From the NCBI RefSeq assembly GCF_019976755.1, contig NZ_AP023441.1:5825501-5889500 (forward strand): DNA of 64,000 nucleotides, written 5' to 3'. The notes under the pieces were generated by a model. The model was not told where the DNA came from, did not search any database, and saw nothing but the letters and a program-made list of their open reading frames with translations. A program made the translations under genes and the position numbers. Below, piece after piece: positions 35,961 to 44,579 of the stretch. Position 1 is the first letter of the stretch. Every line of letters begins with the position of its first letter. This stretch comes from Nostoc sp. MS1. Its GTDB lineage: Bacteria; Cyanobacteriota; Cyanobacteriia; Cyanobacteriales; Nostocaceae.

Positions 35961-37436
35961 ATGTTTGCTCTGTCAGAGACTTCTATACTAGGAATAATTG
36001 TACTTGTAGCTTTCACCATTTTGGGTTGGGGCTTTTATCGCGCCAGACCTTTTGGTAAACTGGGAATCTTAGCTTGGTTGCAGTCGGTGGTTTTGATGGC
36101 TCCCTGGCTGTTGTTTTTTGGTTTGTTCGCTGCCGGGATTTATATCAACATTGTCGGGATATTGTTCTTGGTTGTAGGTTCTGCTGGATTGTACATCTAC
36201 TTGGGTAGACAGTTACGGGCTGCTGGACAAGACGCTATCCTCAAGCAACGGGCTACGGAAAGGCTGGCTGCTGAATCTTCACCACTGCCAGAAGTGACGC
36301 AACCAGTAGGGGTAGTTGTGGAAATCATGCCAATCCCCGCAGAAGACTTAAATGTGATTAAAGGCATTTTTGGGATTGATACATTTTTTGCCACAGAAAC
36401 GATCGCCTACCAAGAAGGTGCTATCTTCAAAGGTAATCTGCGCGGCGAATCACAAGAGGCTCATCGTCGTTTGAGTAAGAGTTTACAAGAGAAGTTGGGT
36501 GAGAAATATCGTCTATTTCTGGTAGAAGACACAGATGGTAAACCTGTGGTTATTGTCTTACCAAGCACTAATGATCCGCGTCCCACGACTTTGCCACAGA
36601 AGGCCTTTGCCGCTATCCTGGGTATAGCAACTATCGGCACTAGCTTAGAAACTGCCGGATTACTACTGAATTTTGATTTATTTAGTAGTCCAGAACGTTT
36701 GCCAACTGCTTTACCTATAGGCTTAGGCATATTTGCAACTTTAGTGGCTCACGAAATTGGGCATTGGTTTATTGCCCGTCGTCATCAAGTCCGCCTTAGC
36801 TGGCCTTTCTTTTTACCAGCTGTGCAGATTGGTTCTTTTGGCGCAATTACTCGCTTTGAGTCACTGTTACCCAATCGCTCAGTATTATTCGATATTGCCG
36901 TGGCAGGGCCAATAGCTGGGGGAGTAGTTTCTCTACTGATGCTAATTGCTGGCTTGCTGCTATCTCACCCAGGCAGTTTATTTCAATTACCCAATCAGTT
37001 TTTCCAAGGTTCAATTTTGGTGGGTAGCTTGGCGCGGGTTGTCCTTGGTTCGGCGTTGCAATCTCCCTTAGTCAACGTCCACCCGTTAGTAATCATTGGT
37101 TGGTTAGGTTTGGTCATTACAGCTTTAAACTTAATGCCTGCTGGTTCTCTAGATGGTGGACGGATAGTTCAGGCAATCTACGGTCGCAAAACCGCAGGAC
37201 GAGCAACATTTGCTACCTTAGTTGTCCTAGCTTTGGTGTCTCTGGGTAATAATTTGGCGATGTATTGGGCAATTGTAATTTTGTTCTTACAACGAGATTT
37301 AGAACGCCCCAGCTTGAATGAAATCAGCGAACCCGATGATGCTAGGGCTGCTTTGGGTTTATTGGTTTTATTCTTGATGATCACCATCCTTTTACCCCTG
37401 ACTCCCGGCTTGGCTGGGCGGTTAGGTATTGGTTAG
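35961..37436 (+). CDS. Site-2 protease family (M50) metalloprotease, EGY-like
   Basis: This ~491-residue membrane protein has the zinc protease motif HEIGHWF (near residue 265) and the downstream DG motif in LMPAGSLDGGRIVQAIYG (near 395). At least eight hydrophobic segments and a soluble N-terminal domain are present (DLNVIKGIFGIDTFFATETIAYQEGAIFKGNL). The insert and motif arrangement resemble EGY proteins of plant plastids and cyanobacteria, which cleave within membranes. I chose ATG 35961, preceded by GAAGGG, over a GTG 15 bases upstream. Confidence 0.88.
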   Translation: MFALSETSILGIIVLVAFTILGWGFYRARPFGKLGILAWLQSVVLMAPWLLFFGLFAAGIYINIVGILFLVVGSAGLYIYLGRQLRAAGQDAILKQRATERLAAESSPLPEVTQPVGVVVEIMPIPAEDLNVIKGIFGIDTFFATETIAYQEGAIFKGNLRGESQEAHRRLSKSLQEKLGEKYRLFLVEDTDGKPVVIVLPSTNDPRPTTLPQKAFAAILGIATIGTSLETAGLLLNFDLFSSPERLPTALPIGLGIFATLVAHEIGHWFIARRHQVRLSWPFFLPAVQIGSFGAITRFESLLPNRSVLFDIAVAGPIAGGVVSLLMLIAGLLLSHPGSLFQLPNQFFQGSILVGSLARVVLGSALQSPLVNVHPLVIIGWLGLVITALNLMPAGSLDGGRIVQAIYGRKTAGRATFATLVVLALVSLGNNLAMYWAIVILFLQRDLERPSLNEISEPDDARAALGLLVLFLMITILLPLTPGLAGRLGIG

Positions 37437-37497
37437 TTATCAGTTATCAGTTATCAGTTATCAATTTTTGGACTGATAACTGTTGACTGTTGACTGA
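37437..37497. repeat. Heptad repeats forming an inverted pair between convergent genes
   Basis: GTTATCA units on the left and their complement (CTGATAACT, then TTGACTG units) on the right can form a stem between the M50 gene and the Rpn-family gene. It is a likely terminator for both. Confidence 0.55.
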
Positions 37498-38370
37498 TTA
37501 AATTGCTTCTAGCCAAGCTTGAAAATCAGCTAAATCCGTAAAATCTAATATCGCTTCGCTTAAATCTTCAAGAACAGGTAGAGGTAGACTGGAAATTTGC
37601 GATCGCATTTCCTCCGATATTTCTCCAAACCGCTTTCTTAGCAACCGAATCACTAAATTAGCAGCCTCTTGCTGTCTTCCTTCTTCTCGTCCTTCTTCCC
37701 GTCCTTCTTCTCGTCCTTCCTCTTTGATTTCGCGGTAAACTCTCGTTTCTTTGAGTGTAATACCCAACATTTCTTCTACCTCTGTTTTACTTAACTGTTC
37801 AAACTTGTACACCATAATAGTTGTGATCATCTCTATTATGGCTCGGCTTGATGCTTGAGATACTTCCTGCTGAGTTCTGGTTAATAAATACCTAGCTTCT
37901 TGTGGTGCTTGCGCTTCATCTATTGTAGTTAATACCATCAATGCTAACCATAGAGGTAATTGGCGAATATCTCCTAACTCATCTAAATACACTCGATGAA
38001 CTTGGTCGCTATTAAGTAATGCACGATAAGGATGAATATTACTCTGTTCAGTTTGGCGTGAAGGATAAATAATTACTGTTTCCCAATCGTTAAATCTGGG
38101 ACGGTTGCGGTAGAAATATAGCCAGGATTCAGCAAATACCCTTTCATAAAGCTGTTCGTCTTTCTGGAATTGCACCTCACAAAAATATACAACACCAGGG
38201 CTTTCGCTTTCTGGTGGTAAAAATACCCCGTCAATTTCAAATTTGGGTTCTTTAACAGCTACCGAATCAAATTTATAAGCATTTGCATTGGTTGGGCGGT
38301 TGGCCAATAGTTCAAATATTAGAGTAGGGCTTTGTTGAAAGAGTTTGTAAAATATCGAGTCTCGGCGCAT
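37498..38370 (-). CDS. Rpn-family PD-(D/E)XK nuclease (putative transposase-like)
   Basis: The 290-residue protein has the Rpn/DUF2887-type nuclease domain at its N-terminus: MRRDSIFYKLFQQSPTLIFELL, EIDGVFLPP for the aspartate, and VYFCEVQFQKDEQLYERVF for the ExQ motif. The EGREEGREEGREEG repeat near residue 220 and the C-terminal DUF4351-like helices (LVIRLLRKRFGEISEEM) are standard for the family. Members promote recombination in E. coli, but many copies in cyanobacteria are of unknown use. Confidence 0.87.
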   Translation of the reverse strand: MRRDSIFYKLFQQSPTLIFELLANRPTNANAYKFDSVAVKEPKFEIDGVFLPPESESPGVVYFCEVQFQKDEQLYERVFAESWLYFYRNRPRFNDWETVIIYPSRQTEQSNIHPYRALLNSDQVHRVYLDELGDIRQLPLWLALMVLTTIDEAQAPQEARYLLTRTQQEVSQASSRAIIEMITTIMVYKFEQLSKTEVEEMLGITLKETRVYREIKEEGREEGREEGREEGRQQEAANLVIRLLRKRFGEISEEMRSQISSLPLPVLEDLSEAILDFTDLADFQAWLEAI

Positions 38371-38444
38371 GAAAGAATTCGACTATTTTTTGTTGATTAT
38401 AAATAGCGATCGCCGCAAAACATTCTGTGGCGAATCGCTTTTAA

Positions 38445-39701
38445 TTAAGGTTTCCAACCTGTGATGAGGTTGGGATATTTAGCTGGTTGGGCGAATGTTT
38501 GCCGGAAGGCGGCTTGACGTTGTGATAATGTTTCTTGGCTGAGGTTCCACAAGCTTTCGTAGAAGAAGAAGGAAACACCAGCAAAGTTGCGATCGCGGAC
38601 TTTCTGCACTTGGGTTTGAATCTGCTGCATGGGTACAGAACGATTTTTCAACCCAGACAAAATACCGATACTTACAGGAATGTGTGCTTTAGCTGCTTTG
38701 ACTTCTGGATACTCCAATTCTTGGACAAAGACGTTTAAATCGTCGCGGTAAATTTGCAATACCAATTCTTCAATCAGTCCCATCCTTTCCCATTTTTGCC
38801 AGTCTGCAAGAGAGTATTGGTAGGAGAAACGCTGAGGATTAGGTGCAACGGAAACTAAGCAATTTCTTTTCGTAGCTTTAATTGCTTTAAATACCCTTTG
38901 CATGAAGTTGGTGATTTTACTTGCTCGCCAACGTACCCATTCTGAATCACTGGGGTTTGTCGATGGTGCTTGACCACGGTGTTCTTTTTTGTATAAAGCT
39001 ACTGTGTAGGCATCATAGCCCAGTTCTGAAGGTAAGCCGAAATGATCATCGAATTGAATACCATCGATGTCATAGTTGCGCACAATCTCCAATATTAAAT
39101 CTTGGATGAATTGTTGAACCTCTGGGCGGAAGGGATTTAACCATACTCGGTCATGTATACCTTCCTTGACTATGCGGCTACCATTGCTAAGATTAGTGAG
39201 CCATTGGGGGCGATTTTTGGCTAGGAGAGAATCAGCAGGAGCCATAAAGCCAAATTCAAACCAAGGAATCACTGTTAATCCTTGTTTATGTCCCTCCGTG
39301 ACGATTTCTTTGAGCATATCTCGCCCTTGTAATCCTGGGGTGGGGTCGAGAGAGCGTCCAATGACTTTGGCGGCAACTTTGCTAGGGTAAAGTGTATATC
39401 CCCAATTCCACACAGCCGGATATACAGTATTAAAGTTGAGTTCATCTAGGCGTTGTAAAGATTGTTTGAGGCGATCGCGCTCAAACAGCACATCACTATC
39501 AATATTTGTTAACCACACTCCTCTTAACTCAGATGGTGTATTAGGAGTTATTTGAGCGTTTAATGGCAACGATAACATCACTGTAGCCACGCAACTCAAA
39601 ACCAGCATTACAGCAAAGAAAATTTGCTTTTTAATCAAAAAAATCTTGGCAATTAAAGATTCAGCACACCACTTTACAAAAACCTGCATAAACTGTTCCA
39701 C
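38445..39701 (-). CDS. Exported GHL10-type (DUF187) glycoside hydrolase family protein
   Basis: The 418-residue protein has a signal peptide (IFFAVMLVLSCVATVMLSLPLNAQ after a ~27-residue basic leader). The GHL10 domain contains ELRGVWLTNIDSDVLF, LQRLDELNFNTVYPAVWNWG, YDIDGIQFDDHFGLP and the C-terminal FAGVSFFFYESLWN. GHL10 proteins are TIM-barrel hydrolases, some acting on peptidoglycan-derived glycans; the substrate is unknown here. Starts at 39701 or 39686 (MQVFVK) are both possible. Confidence 0.85.
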   Translation of the reverse strand: MEQFMQVFVKWCAESLIAKIFLIKKQIFFAVMLVLSCVATVMLSLPLNAQITPNTPSELRGVWLTNIDSDVLFERDRLKQSLQRLDELNFNTVYPAVWNWGYTLYPSKVAAKVIGRSLDPTPGLQGRDMLKEIVTEGHKQGLTVIPWFEFGFMAPADSLLAKNRPQWLTNLSNGSRIVKEGIHDRVWLNPFRPEVQQFIQDLILEIVRNYDIDGIQFDDHFGLPSELGYDAYTVALYKKEHRGQAPSTNPSDSEWVRWRASKITNFMQRVFKAIKATKRNCLVSVAPNPQRFSYQYSLADWQKWERMGLIEELVLQIYRDDLNVFVQELEYPEVKAAKAHIPVSIGILSGLKNRSVPMQQIQTQVQKVRDRNFAGVSFFFYESLWNLSQETLSQRQAAFRQTFAQPAKYPNLITGWKP

Positions 39702-40027
39702 AAATCTGCAAAGAAAACATGAAGCATGACTGTAATAGTTAAGCAGAAGTTGCGCCTTTTTGTTAGGCTTTAGTGGTTGTATTGTGTTACATGACTTGCC
39801 GTAACTGCAAAAAGCAATGTAGTTGCCATCAACGAATTTTAGAACTTAACCAAGAAATTTATATCTAATGGCTTATTGTGAAGTTTTCACTTATAGTGCA
39901 AAAATAGTGTATCTTTATAATTATTCTAAGTAATAATAACTAAAACTACTTAAAATATAATTAACAATATATTAAGTAACTTAGCGACAATGTTAAGCAA
40001 CTTTAAAAACCGCAAACAGGGTTAACA
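39702..40027. other. Intergenic region with a Cys-rich mini-ORF
   Basis: The AT-rich gap between two divergent genes has one short frame at 39791-39868 encoding 25 residues with CRNCKKQCSCH. There is no convincing ribosome site. Nothing else was seen. Confidence 0.35.
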
Positions 40028-40522
40028 ATGAACAGCTTAAATAACCCGCAACACCTACTAACAGACATTACAGCAGCCACTAAGAGATTAGAAAGGGCGA
40101 TAATGTTATCTGATGGTGAGTTTTCACTGATATTAGCTTGTTCAAACTCTGTTAAAAAGCAGCAAATACTTAATTGCTTAAAAACATCTTCATTAAACAA
40201 TATTCAACAAATTACTCTCTCCCCAACAGACGAGACATTATACACAACTATTAAAAGTGTCTTGGGAACGGCTCAACCTGAAGCTTTGATGATTCTGGGT
40301 TTAGAATCTGTAGAGGCAATTAATCAACTGATCCTTAGTACAAATATGATGCGGGATGAGTTTCGCAAGAGTTTCCATTTTCCCGTAGTGTTGTGGCTCA
40401 ATGATGAAATCCTGCAAAAATTAATCTGGTTAGCACCTGATTTAAAAAATTGGGCAGCGAATACCATTCGATTCGATGTTACTCAAAAACAGTTAATTGA
40501 GGCCACAGCCCTGAGTGTGTAA
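40028..40522 (+). CDS. Orphan N-terminal module, unrecognised
   Basis: I do not recognise a named domain. The 164-residue protein starts MNSLNNPQHLLTDITAATKRLERAIML and ends EFRKSFHFPVVLWLNDEILQKLIWLAPDLKNWAANTIRFDV. This is how several large cyanobacterial TPR or ATPase proteins begin (from memory), suggesting the present gene is a truncated relative. A second frame just after the stop (about 40521-40604) reads coding-like (RDVFRRELRDLEQTQL) and could be leftover sequence. Whether the short protein is functional is open. Confidence 0.5.
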   Translation: MNSLNNPQHLLTDITAATKRLERAIMLSDGEFSLILACSNSVKKQQILNCLKTSSLNNIQQITLSPTDETLYTTIKSVLGTAQPEALMILGLESVEAINQLILSTNMMRDEFRKSFHFPVVLWLNDEILQKLIWLAPDLKNWAANTIRFDVTQKQLIEATALSV

Positions 40523-40740
40523 TCTCCACCTGAGAGATGTTTTCCGTAGAGAATTGCGTGATTTGGAGCAAACTCAACTGCGATCGCTAAGATTTAGTCA
40601 TTAGTTTTGAAAGTGGAAACTGGCACAGTAACAGTTAACAAAGTTACCCCACAACTTGAGGAAACTTTTAAAAATGCCAATAATAAACTTGAGAATATTA
40701 ATCATCAAAAACAATAGATGGAAATGCAGCATTGACAAAA

Positions 40741-40762
40741 AAAGCCTCCAATTGGAGGCTTT
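40741..40762. terminator. Bidirectional terminator before the Rieske gene end
   Basis: A perfect hairpin AAAGCCTCC-AATT-GGAGGCTTT lies between the orphan module and the 3' end of the convergent Rieske gene. It is flanked by A-rich and T-rich tracts on both sides. Confidence 0.85.
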
Positions 40763-40804
40763 AATAAATTCAACAAAAAATGATTTTAGTGCGTACATTT
40801 GTAC

Positions 40805-42568
40805 TTAAGACTCCTCAAATAAGCGATCGCCCTGATGCAGACGTTCAGCAATTTGATAAGTTTGTGCTTGAGAGCGCATTGTGGGAGAGTGAGCAGCTAA
40901 ATAGCGAGAAGCAGCAACTAAGATGTGAATCGCTGCCGGAGTTTGCCCTAACAAAGAATACTGTCGAAAAGCGGCTTCGATTTCTTGAATTACATGAAAA
41001 TCACGATTTTCTCGTAACATCATTTTTCCCAGCATTGCCATCAGTTTTTGAGGACTACCATTGCTATATAAATACTTAGCCACTAATTGCCCTGTTTGGT
41101 TTACTTGTTGTTGGCTATTGAGTAAATCTGGTAGTTGCTTGAGTAATTCTTCAGGATTTGCTACTAAATCTTTAGGTTCTGGAAGTCTTGCTGGTGGTAC
41201 ATTTAAAAAACGATTTAAGTATACACTCATAGCCGCATCAAACACACCTCTAAGCAATTCTACTGTTGGTACTCTTCGTAAGCCTTGATGCACAGCATTA
41301 GCAAATGTAAATGAATGGTGTGCCGAATCCCAATCTCCAAAGTCATTATTAATGTGGAAACGCGCTATTCGTAATGCTGCTGTATAAGTAACTACACTAG
41401 CTAATTCTTCTTCAGTACAACCTGCTGCCAGGGCTGCTAGAAGTGAGTCTGCGATCGCCTGTGGGTCTTCTCCCAATAAAATTGGTACTAGTTCATCGCT
41501 ATTTGACCAAGTACCCCCCTGAGATTTACCTAAATTTAAGACAGTGGGCAATTGTTTAAAAGCCGAGTTCAAGATGCCAACTAAATCTACAGGGTAGAGC
41601 CAGGAATTAGATTCCTCCATGCGAGAAGCATTAGCTAAACCCGAAACTAGACTAGGCAAAATAGATGCGGCTGATTCCCAGCCTACAACATCAAGTGCTT
41701 CTAAAGCTTTGTTAATAAAATCTAGTGTATGCCCAACATCAAGATATCGATGATCAGTAGCAGCACAAAAGAGCATATCAGCGATTTGTACTGAAGTTGC
41801 TCCTGAACTAATCGCAGATACTAAGCATCTTTGTGCTGCTTCGGTATCCCTTACCTGAATAAATTGGCGAAACCAACTTTTGAAGGTAGCAAAATCAACT
41901 GTAGAGTTGGGTAATGGGTGAACGACAAACTCTGGTGGCGCACCAGCACTATCGTTGGCTACGGCAGAAAGTCCGTGAAATACAGCACGGGGTTTGTCTT
42001 CAATATCTAGATAGGGTAACAGATTCATCATGCAGGTATGGATAGTCAGACCAGTACCCCAACCAGCTTTGTTATAGCGAGTCCCAAATTCTAGCCCTGT
42101 CAAAAATGGTTCTGCCGGATTAATTCCTATATCTAAAAGTGCGAGCGTTGATTTAGCGATAACTAAAGAAATATTCTGCTCTAATCCATCTTGGAGACGT
42201 TGACGTTGGTGAGTATAAGGATCAGATGGAGAAGCTAAATTCACCCAGACCTCATCATCACGGATTTCTACAGGAAAACAGGGAACATCATCAGCCCACG
42301 AATCGAATGTACCACCACTAGCTAGGTCAAAGCGAGCATAATGCCAAGGGCAAGTAACAATACCATCTTTGCAAGTGCTTCCTTGTAAGGGAAAACCCAT
42401 GTGAGGGCAACGATTATCAATTGCATAAACCTTATCATTATAGTAAAAAAGAGCAAGTGTCTGCTTCTTTTTGTGGACTACTAAACTGCCTGCGGCTTTG
42501 ACTTCGGCTAATTGAGTAACATAGATATAGTTATCTGTTTTAGTTGTATTTTCAAATATTTGAGTCAT
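40805..42568 (-). CDS. Rieske [2Fe-2S] protein with a large histidine-rich C-terminal domain
   Basis: The 587-residue protein has an N-terminal Rieske domain (about 15-112) with the cluster ligands CPH (CPHMGFPLQGS) and CPWH (GIVTCPWHYARFD). A C-terminal helical region of about 470 residues is rich in histidine motifs: TIHTCMMNLLPYL, VFHGLSAVANDSAG, ATDHRYLDVGHTLDF and HINNDFGDWDSAHHSFTFANAVH. This does not match classical Rieske oxygenase catalytic domains. The His clusters could bind metal, as in questin-oxidase-like oxygenases (uncertain recollection). It is divergent from the peptide gene, so it is a candidate modifying enzyme of that system. Confidence 0.82.
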   Translation of the reverse strand: MTQIFENTTKTDNYIYVTQLAEVKAAGSLVVHKKKQTLALFYYNDKVYAIDNRCPHMGFPLQGSTCKDGIVTCPWHYARFDLASGGTFDSWADDVPCFPVEIRDDEVWVNLASPSDPYTHQRQRLQDGLEQNISLVIAKSTLALLDIGINPAEPFLTGLEFGTRYNKAGWGTGLTIHTCMMNLLPYLDIEDKPRAVFHGLSAVANDSAGAPPEFVVHPLPNSTVDFATFKSWFRQFIQVRDTEAAQRCLVSAISSGATSVQIADMLFCAATDHRYLDVGHTLDFINKALEALDVVGWESAASILPSLVSGLANASRMEESNSWLYPVDLVGILNSAFKQLPTVLNLGKSQGGTWSNSDELVPILLGEDPQAIADSLLAALAAGCTEEELASVVTYTAALRIARFHINNDFGDWDSAHHSFTFANAVHQGLRRVPTVELLRGVFDAAMSVYLNRFLNVPPARLPEPKDLVANPEELLKQLPDLLNSQQQVNQTGQLVAKYLYSNGSPQKLMAMLGKMMLRENRDFHVIQEIEAAFRQYSLLGQTPAAIHILVAASRYLAAHSPTMRSQAQTYQIAERLHQGDRLFEES

Positions 42569-42925
42569 TTTTATAGATTATTTTAGGATTACAGAATTGG
42601 TGCTATGGCAGATTAAGCCACTAGCAAAATGCGAGAGAAACACATTTCTCGTAATTTACCGAAACGCTTATTGGCAAAAGGTTTTAAACGTGTTTCTTGA
42701 AAGTATAGCAAAGTTTATCTCAAAAAAAGGTACACAAGAGGGTAATATTCATCGGCGAAGAAATTAACTATTGTAGTTATAGGTTGAGGCGAGTAACTAG
42801 TAGTAAAGCTGAAAGTCTTCAGATGTTGTTAAACCAATTCTGCTTACTTTCCAAATTGCTTTATCTAGTTTCTCTACTCAATTCTATCAAGTTCATTTTT
42901 TGATTAACAAACAAAGGAGTCTATC
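42569..42925. promoter_or_regulatory. Divergent promoter region, Rieske / precursor peptide
   Basis: The 357-bp AT-rich spacer holds the promoters for both genes. Near-complementary GAGAAACACA (about 42635) and CGTGTTTCTTG (about 42689) form a potential paired site. No other gene was seen. The peptide gene has an AAAGGAGT ribosome site at about 42913-42920. Confidence 0.45.
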
Positions 42926-43069
42926 ATGTCTAAGAAAAATACTGTTACCAACGGCCAAGAAAAAGAAGTTCGTCAACAACAGAACAAACCTGCAATTACC
43001 GAACTTTCTTTTGAAGCTATGGAAACCATCTCTGGTGGTGCAGGTAAAGTCAAATGGGGTCTTGCCTAA
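42926..43069 (+). CDS. Double-glycine RiPP-type precursor peptide, 47 residues
   Basis: This small frame, found by hand, has AAAGGAGT five bases before ATG 42926. The leader (residues 1-38) is charged (MSKKNTVTNGQEKEVRQQQN), then has the amphipathic LSFEAMETISGG with the Gly-Gly at 37-38, the recognition site of C39 peptidase exporters. Cleavage after GG would release the nine-residue core AGKVKWGLA. The linked PCAT and HlyD genes downstream support this reading. The core has no Cys or Ser/Thr, so lanthionine- or thiopeptide-type chemistry is excluded; Lys, Trp or backbone chemistry is possible. Confidence 0.82.
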   Translation: MSKKNTVTNGQEKEVRQQQNKPAITELSFEAMETISGGAGKVKWGLA

Positions 43070-43108
43070 AAAAGACCAACTACTAGCTTCTACTAATTGC
43101 TAGTAAAG

Positions 43109-43162
43109 AAAGCTAGTGCAATAGGGGGTGAGATGAAAACTTATCCTGTTGCACTAGCTTTT
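43109..43162 (+). terminator. Large hairpin between peptide gene and downstream operon
   Basis: AAAGCTAGTGCAA (43109-43121) pairs over 13 bp with TTGCACTAGCTTT (43149-43161), with further possible pairing inside and TTTTATAT following. It is probably a partial terminator, so the precursor is made in excess over the transport genes. Confidence 0.65.
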
Positions 43163-43220
43163 ATATAAAAGGTAACACATATACAACTTAAATAAAGCTA
43201 TAATTTTTAGGAGAAAATAA

Positions 43221-44537
43221 ATGTTATCGATAGAAAGTTCCCCAAAAGCTTGGTTGCATCAAATCTATTTAAATTTAGGCAATTTTGCAGCAGGTTCTCC
43301 CCACCATTATAAAGTTGAATTTAGCTACAATCATTTAATAGAGCAGACTTCAGTTCCCTATCAAGTGCAAGTAAGCCTTCCAGAATCTTTCCGAGAATTT
43401 CTCATCCGCGAATCTGGACTACACCAATATCAAGTTAAAAATCCTCTAGCATTAGCTCCTGAATTGCGGACACAAAGATGGCAAAACTTGTGTGAGCATT
43501 TAACTAATTATTCAGAATTATCTAAGTCTACCCAAGTTAAGGTTATTAAACTACTCAGTAGTTTGTGTTTTCATCAAGCTGTTTTAGAGTATGTACCACC
43601 CATATCAGCAGTTGAGATAGCAAATGATTGTGATAGTGCATCTCTGGCTTTATTGCGTGCTATGTCTGACTTCATCTTACATAGCGATCGCTACTTACCC
43701 TATAATTTCAAAGATTTAGAAACTATTGCCCAAAATGCGCCATTAGGACATCTCACTAGAATTACAGCTGGACTACAAATTTTAGTGGAGTTAGCTAAAA
43801 CCTTCAAAGATTTAGAAGGTGCAAGGTATTGGCGTTCAATTGTTAGTAAAGAAATTGAGTCAACTCGACCATCACTAGATGCCTTTACTGCTGGACTTTT
43901 AATGAGTGTCTACTATCGTGCTGCTGTCTTTGTCCCACTTTTGGAAAAGGATCAAGATACAGTTATTGCTGAGATGGATCTTTGCCAATCTTATGCTGAA
44001 AGTTTGATTCCTGAAAACCAAGAACAACAGATTATTGCTTACGAGAATCTCAGCATTATCGGGGAAAGCCGCACTAAGGAAGCACTTTGGTTACGTGATT
44101 TCGATTTAGCTGAAGAACGCGCTCGCAAACTGATCGAGCGAGATATTTTAGATCCAAGATATCGTTTGGAGTTAGGAGAAGTTCTCTTGAAACGAGGACG
44201 AGTTGACGAAGCGGCTCAAGCCTATCGCAGTGCTACTCGTTTGGGCCCTCCGGGTACAGCCGTAGGTTGGTTTATGGCTGGACAATGCTACCAGTCTTTG
44301 GGAGAATTACAGGTAGCTTATGATTGTTACCTTACATGTTTGCATTATGATCCTTTAGCTATTTCTGCTGTTAAACGTTTGTACCAAATTACATCTCATT
44401 TAGAAGATGAAGAAGTTTCTAGTTGGTGTCAATTGCGTTTGTCACAATTGGAACAAGAAAAACACAACATGGCAGCTAAAGGAAGTAATCTTCCTACTTA
44501 TATTCCAGCAGTTTCTACACCGATGCAACCTGTTTAG
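43221..44537 (+). CDS. TPR-containing helical protein of the peptide cluster
   Basis: The 438-residue protein is largely helical. The C-terminal part (about residues 285-400) has TPR-like units, such as LDPRYRLELGEVLLKRGRVDEAAQAYRSATRLGPPG and WFMAGQCYQSLGELQVAYDCYLTCLHYDPLA. The N-terminal 100 residues form a beta/alpha region with VPYQVQVSLPESFREFLIRESGL that I do not recognise. There is no signal peptide and no catalytic motif. It lies between the precursor and the exporter on the same strand, so it may chaperone or present the peptide. The start has a GGAG box (TAGGAGAAAATAAATG). Confidence 0.72.
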   Translation: MLSIESSPKAWLHQIYLNLGNFAAGSPHHYKVEFSYNHLIEQTSVPYQVQVSLPESFREFLIRESGLHQYQVKNPLALAPELRTQRWQNLCEHLTNYSELSKSTQVKVIKLLSSLCFHQAVLEYVPPISAVEIANDCDSASLALLRAMSDFILHSDRYLPYNFKDLETIAQNAPLGHLTRITAGLQILVELAKTFKDLEGARYWRSIVSKEIESTRPSLDAFTAGLLMSVYYRAAVFVPLLEKDQDTVIAEMDLCQSYAESLIPENQEQQIIAYENLSIIGESRTKEALWLRDFDLAEERARKLIERDILDPRYRLELGEVLLKRGRVDEAAQAYRSATRLGPPGTAVGWFMAGQCYQSLGELQVAYDCYLTCLHYDPLAISAVKRLYQITSHLEDEEVSSWCQLRLSQLEQEKHNMAAKGSNLPTYIPAVSTPMQPV

Positions 44538-44579
44538 TTTCTAAGTGTTATTTTCCGCAATTGAATTGTCAGCAAGCGT

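Noticed and set aside
40613..40717. Short frame VETGTVTVNKVTPQL followed by EETFKNANNKLEN
   Set aside because: Coding-like composition but only about 34 codons, with no ribosome site and no recognised family; more likely leftover sequence.
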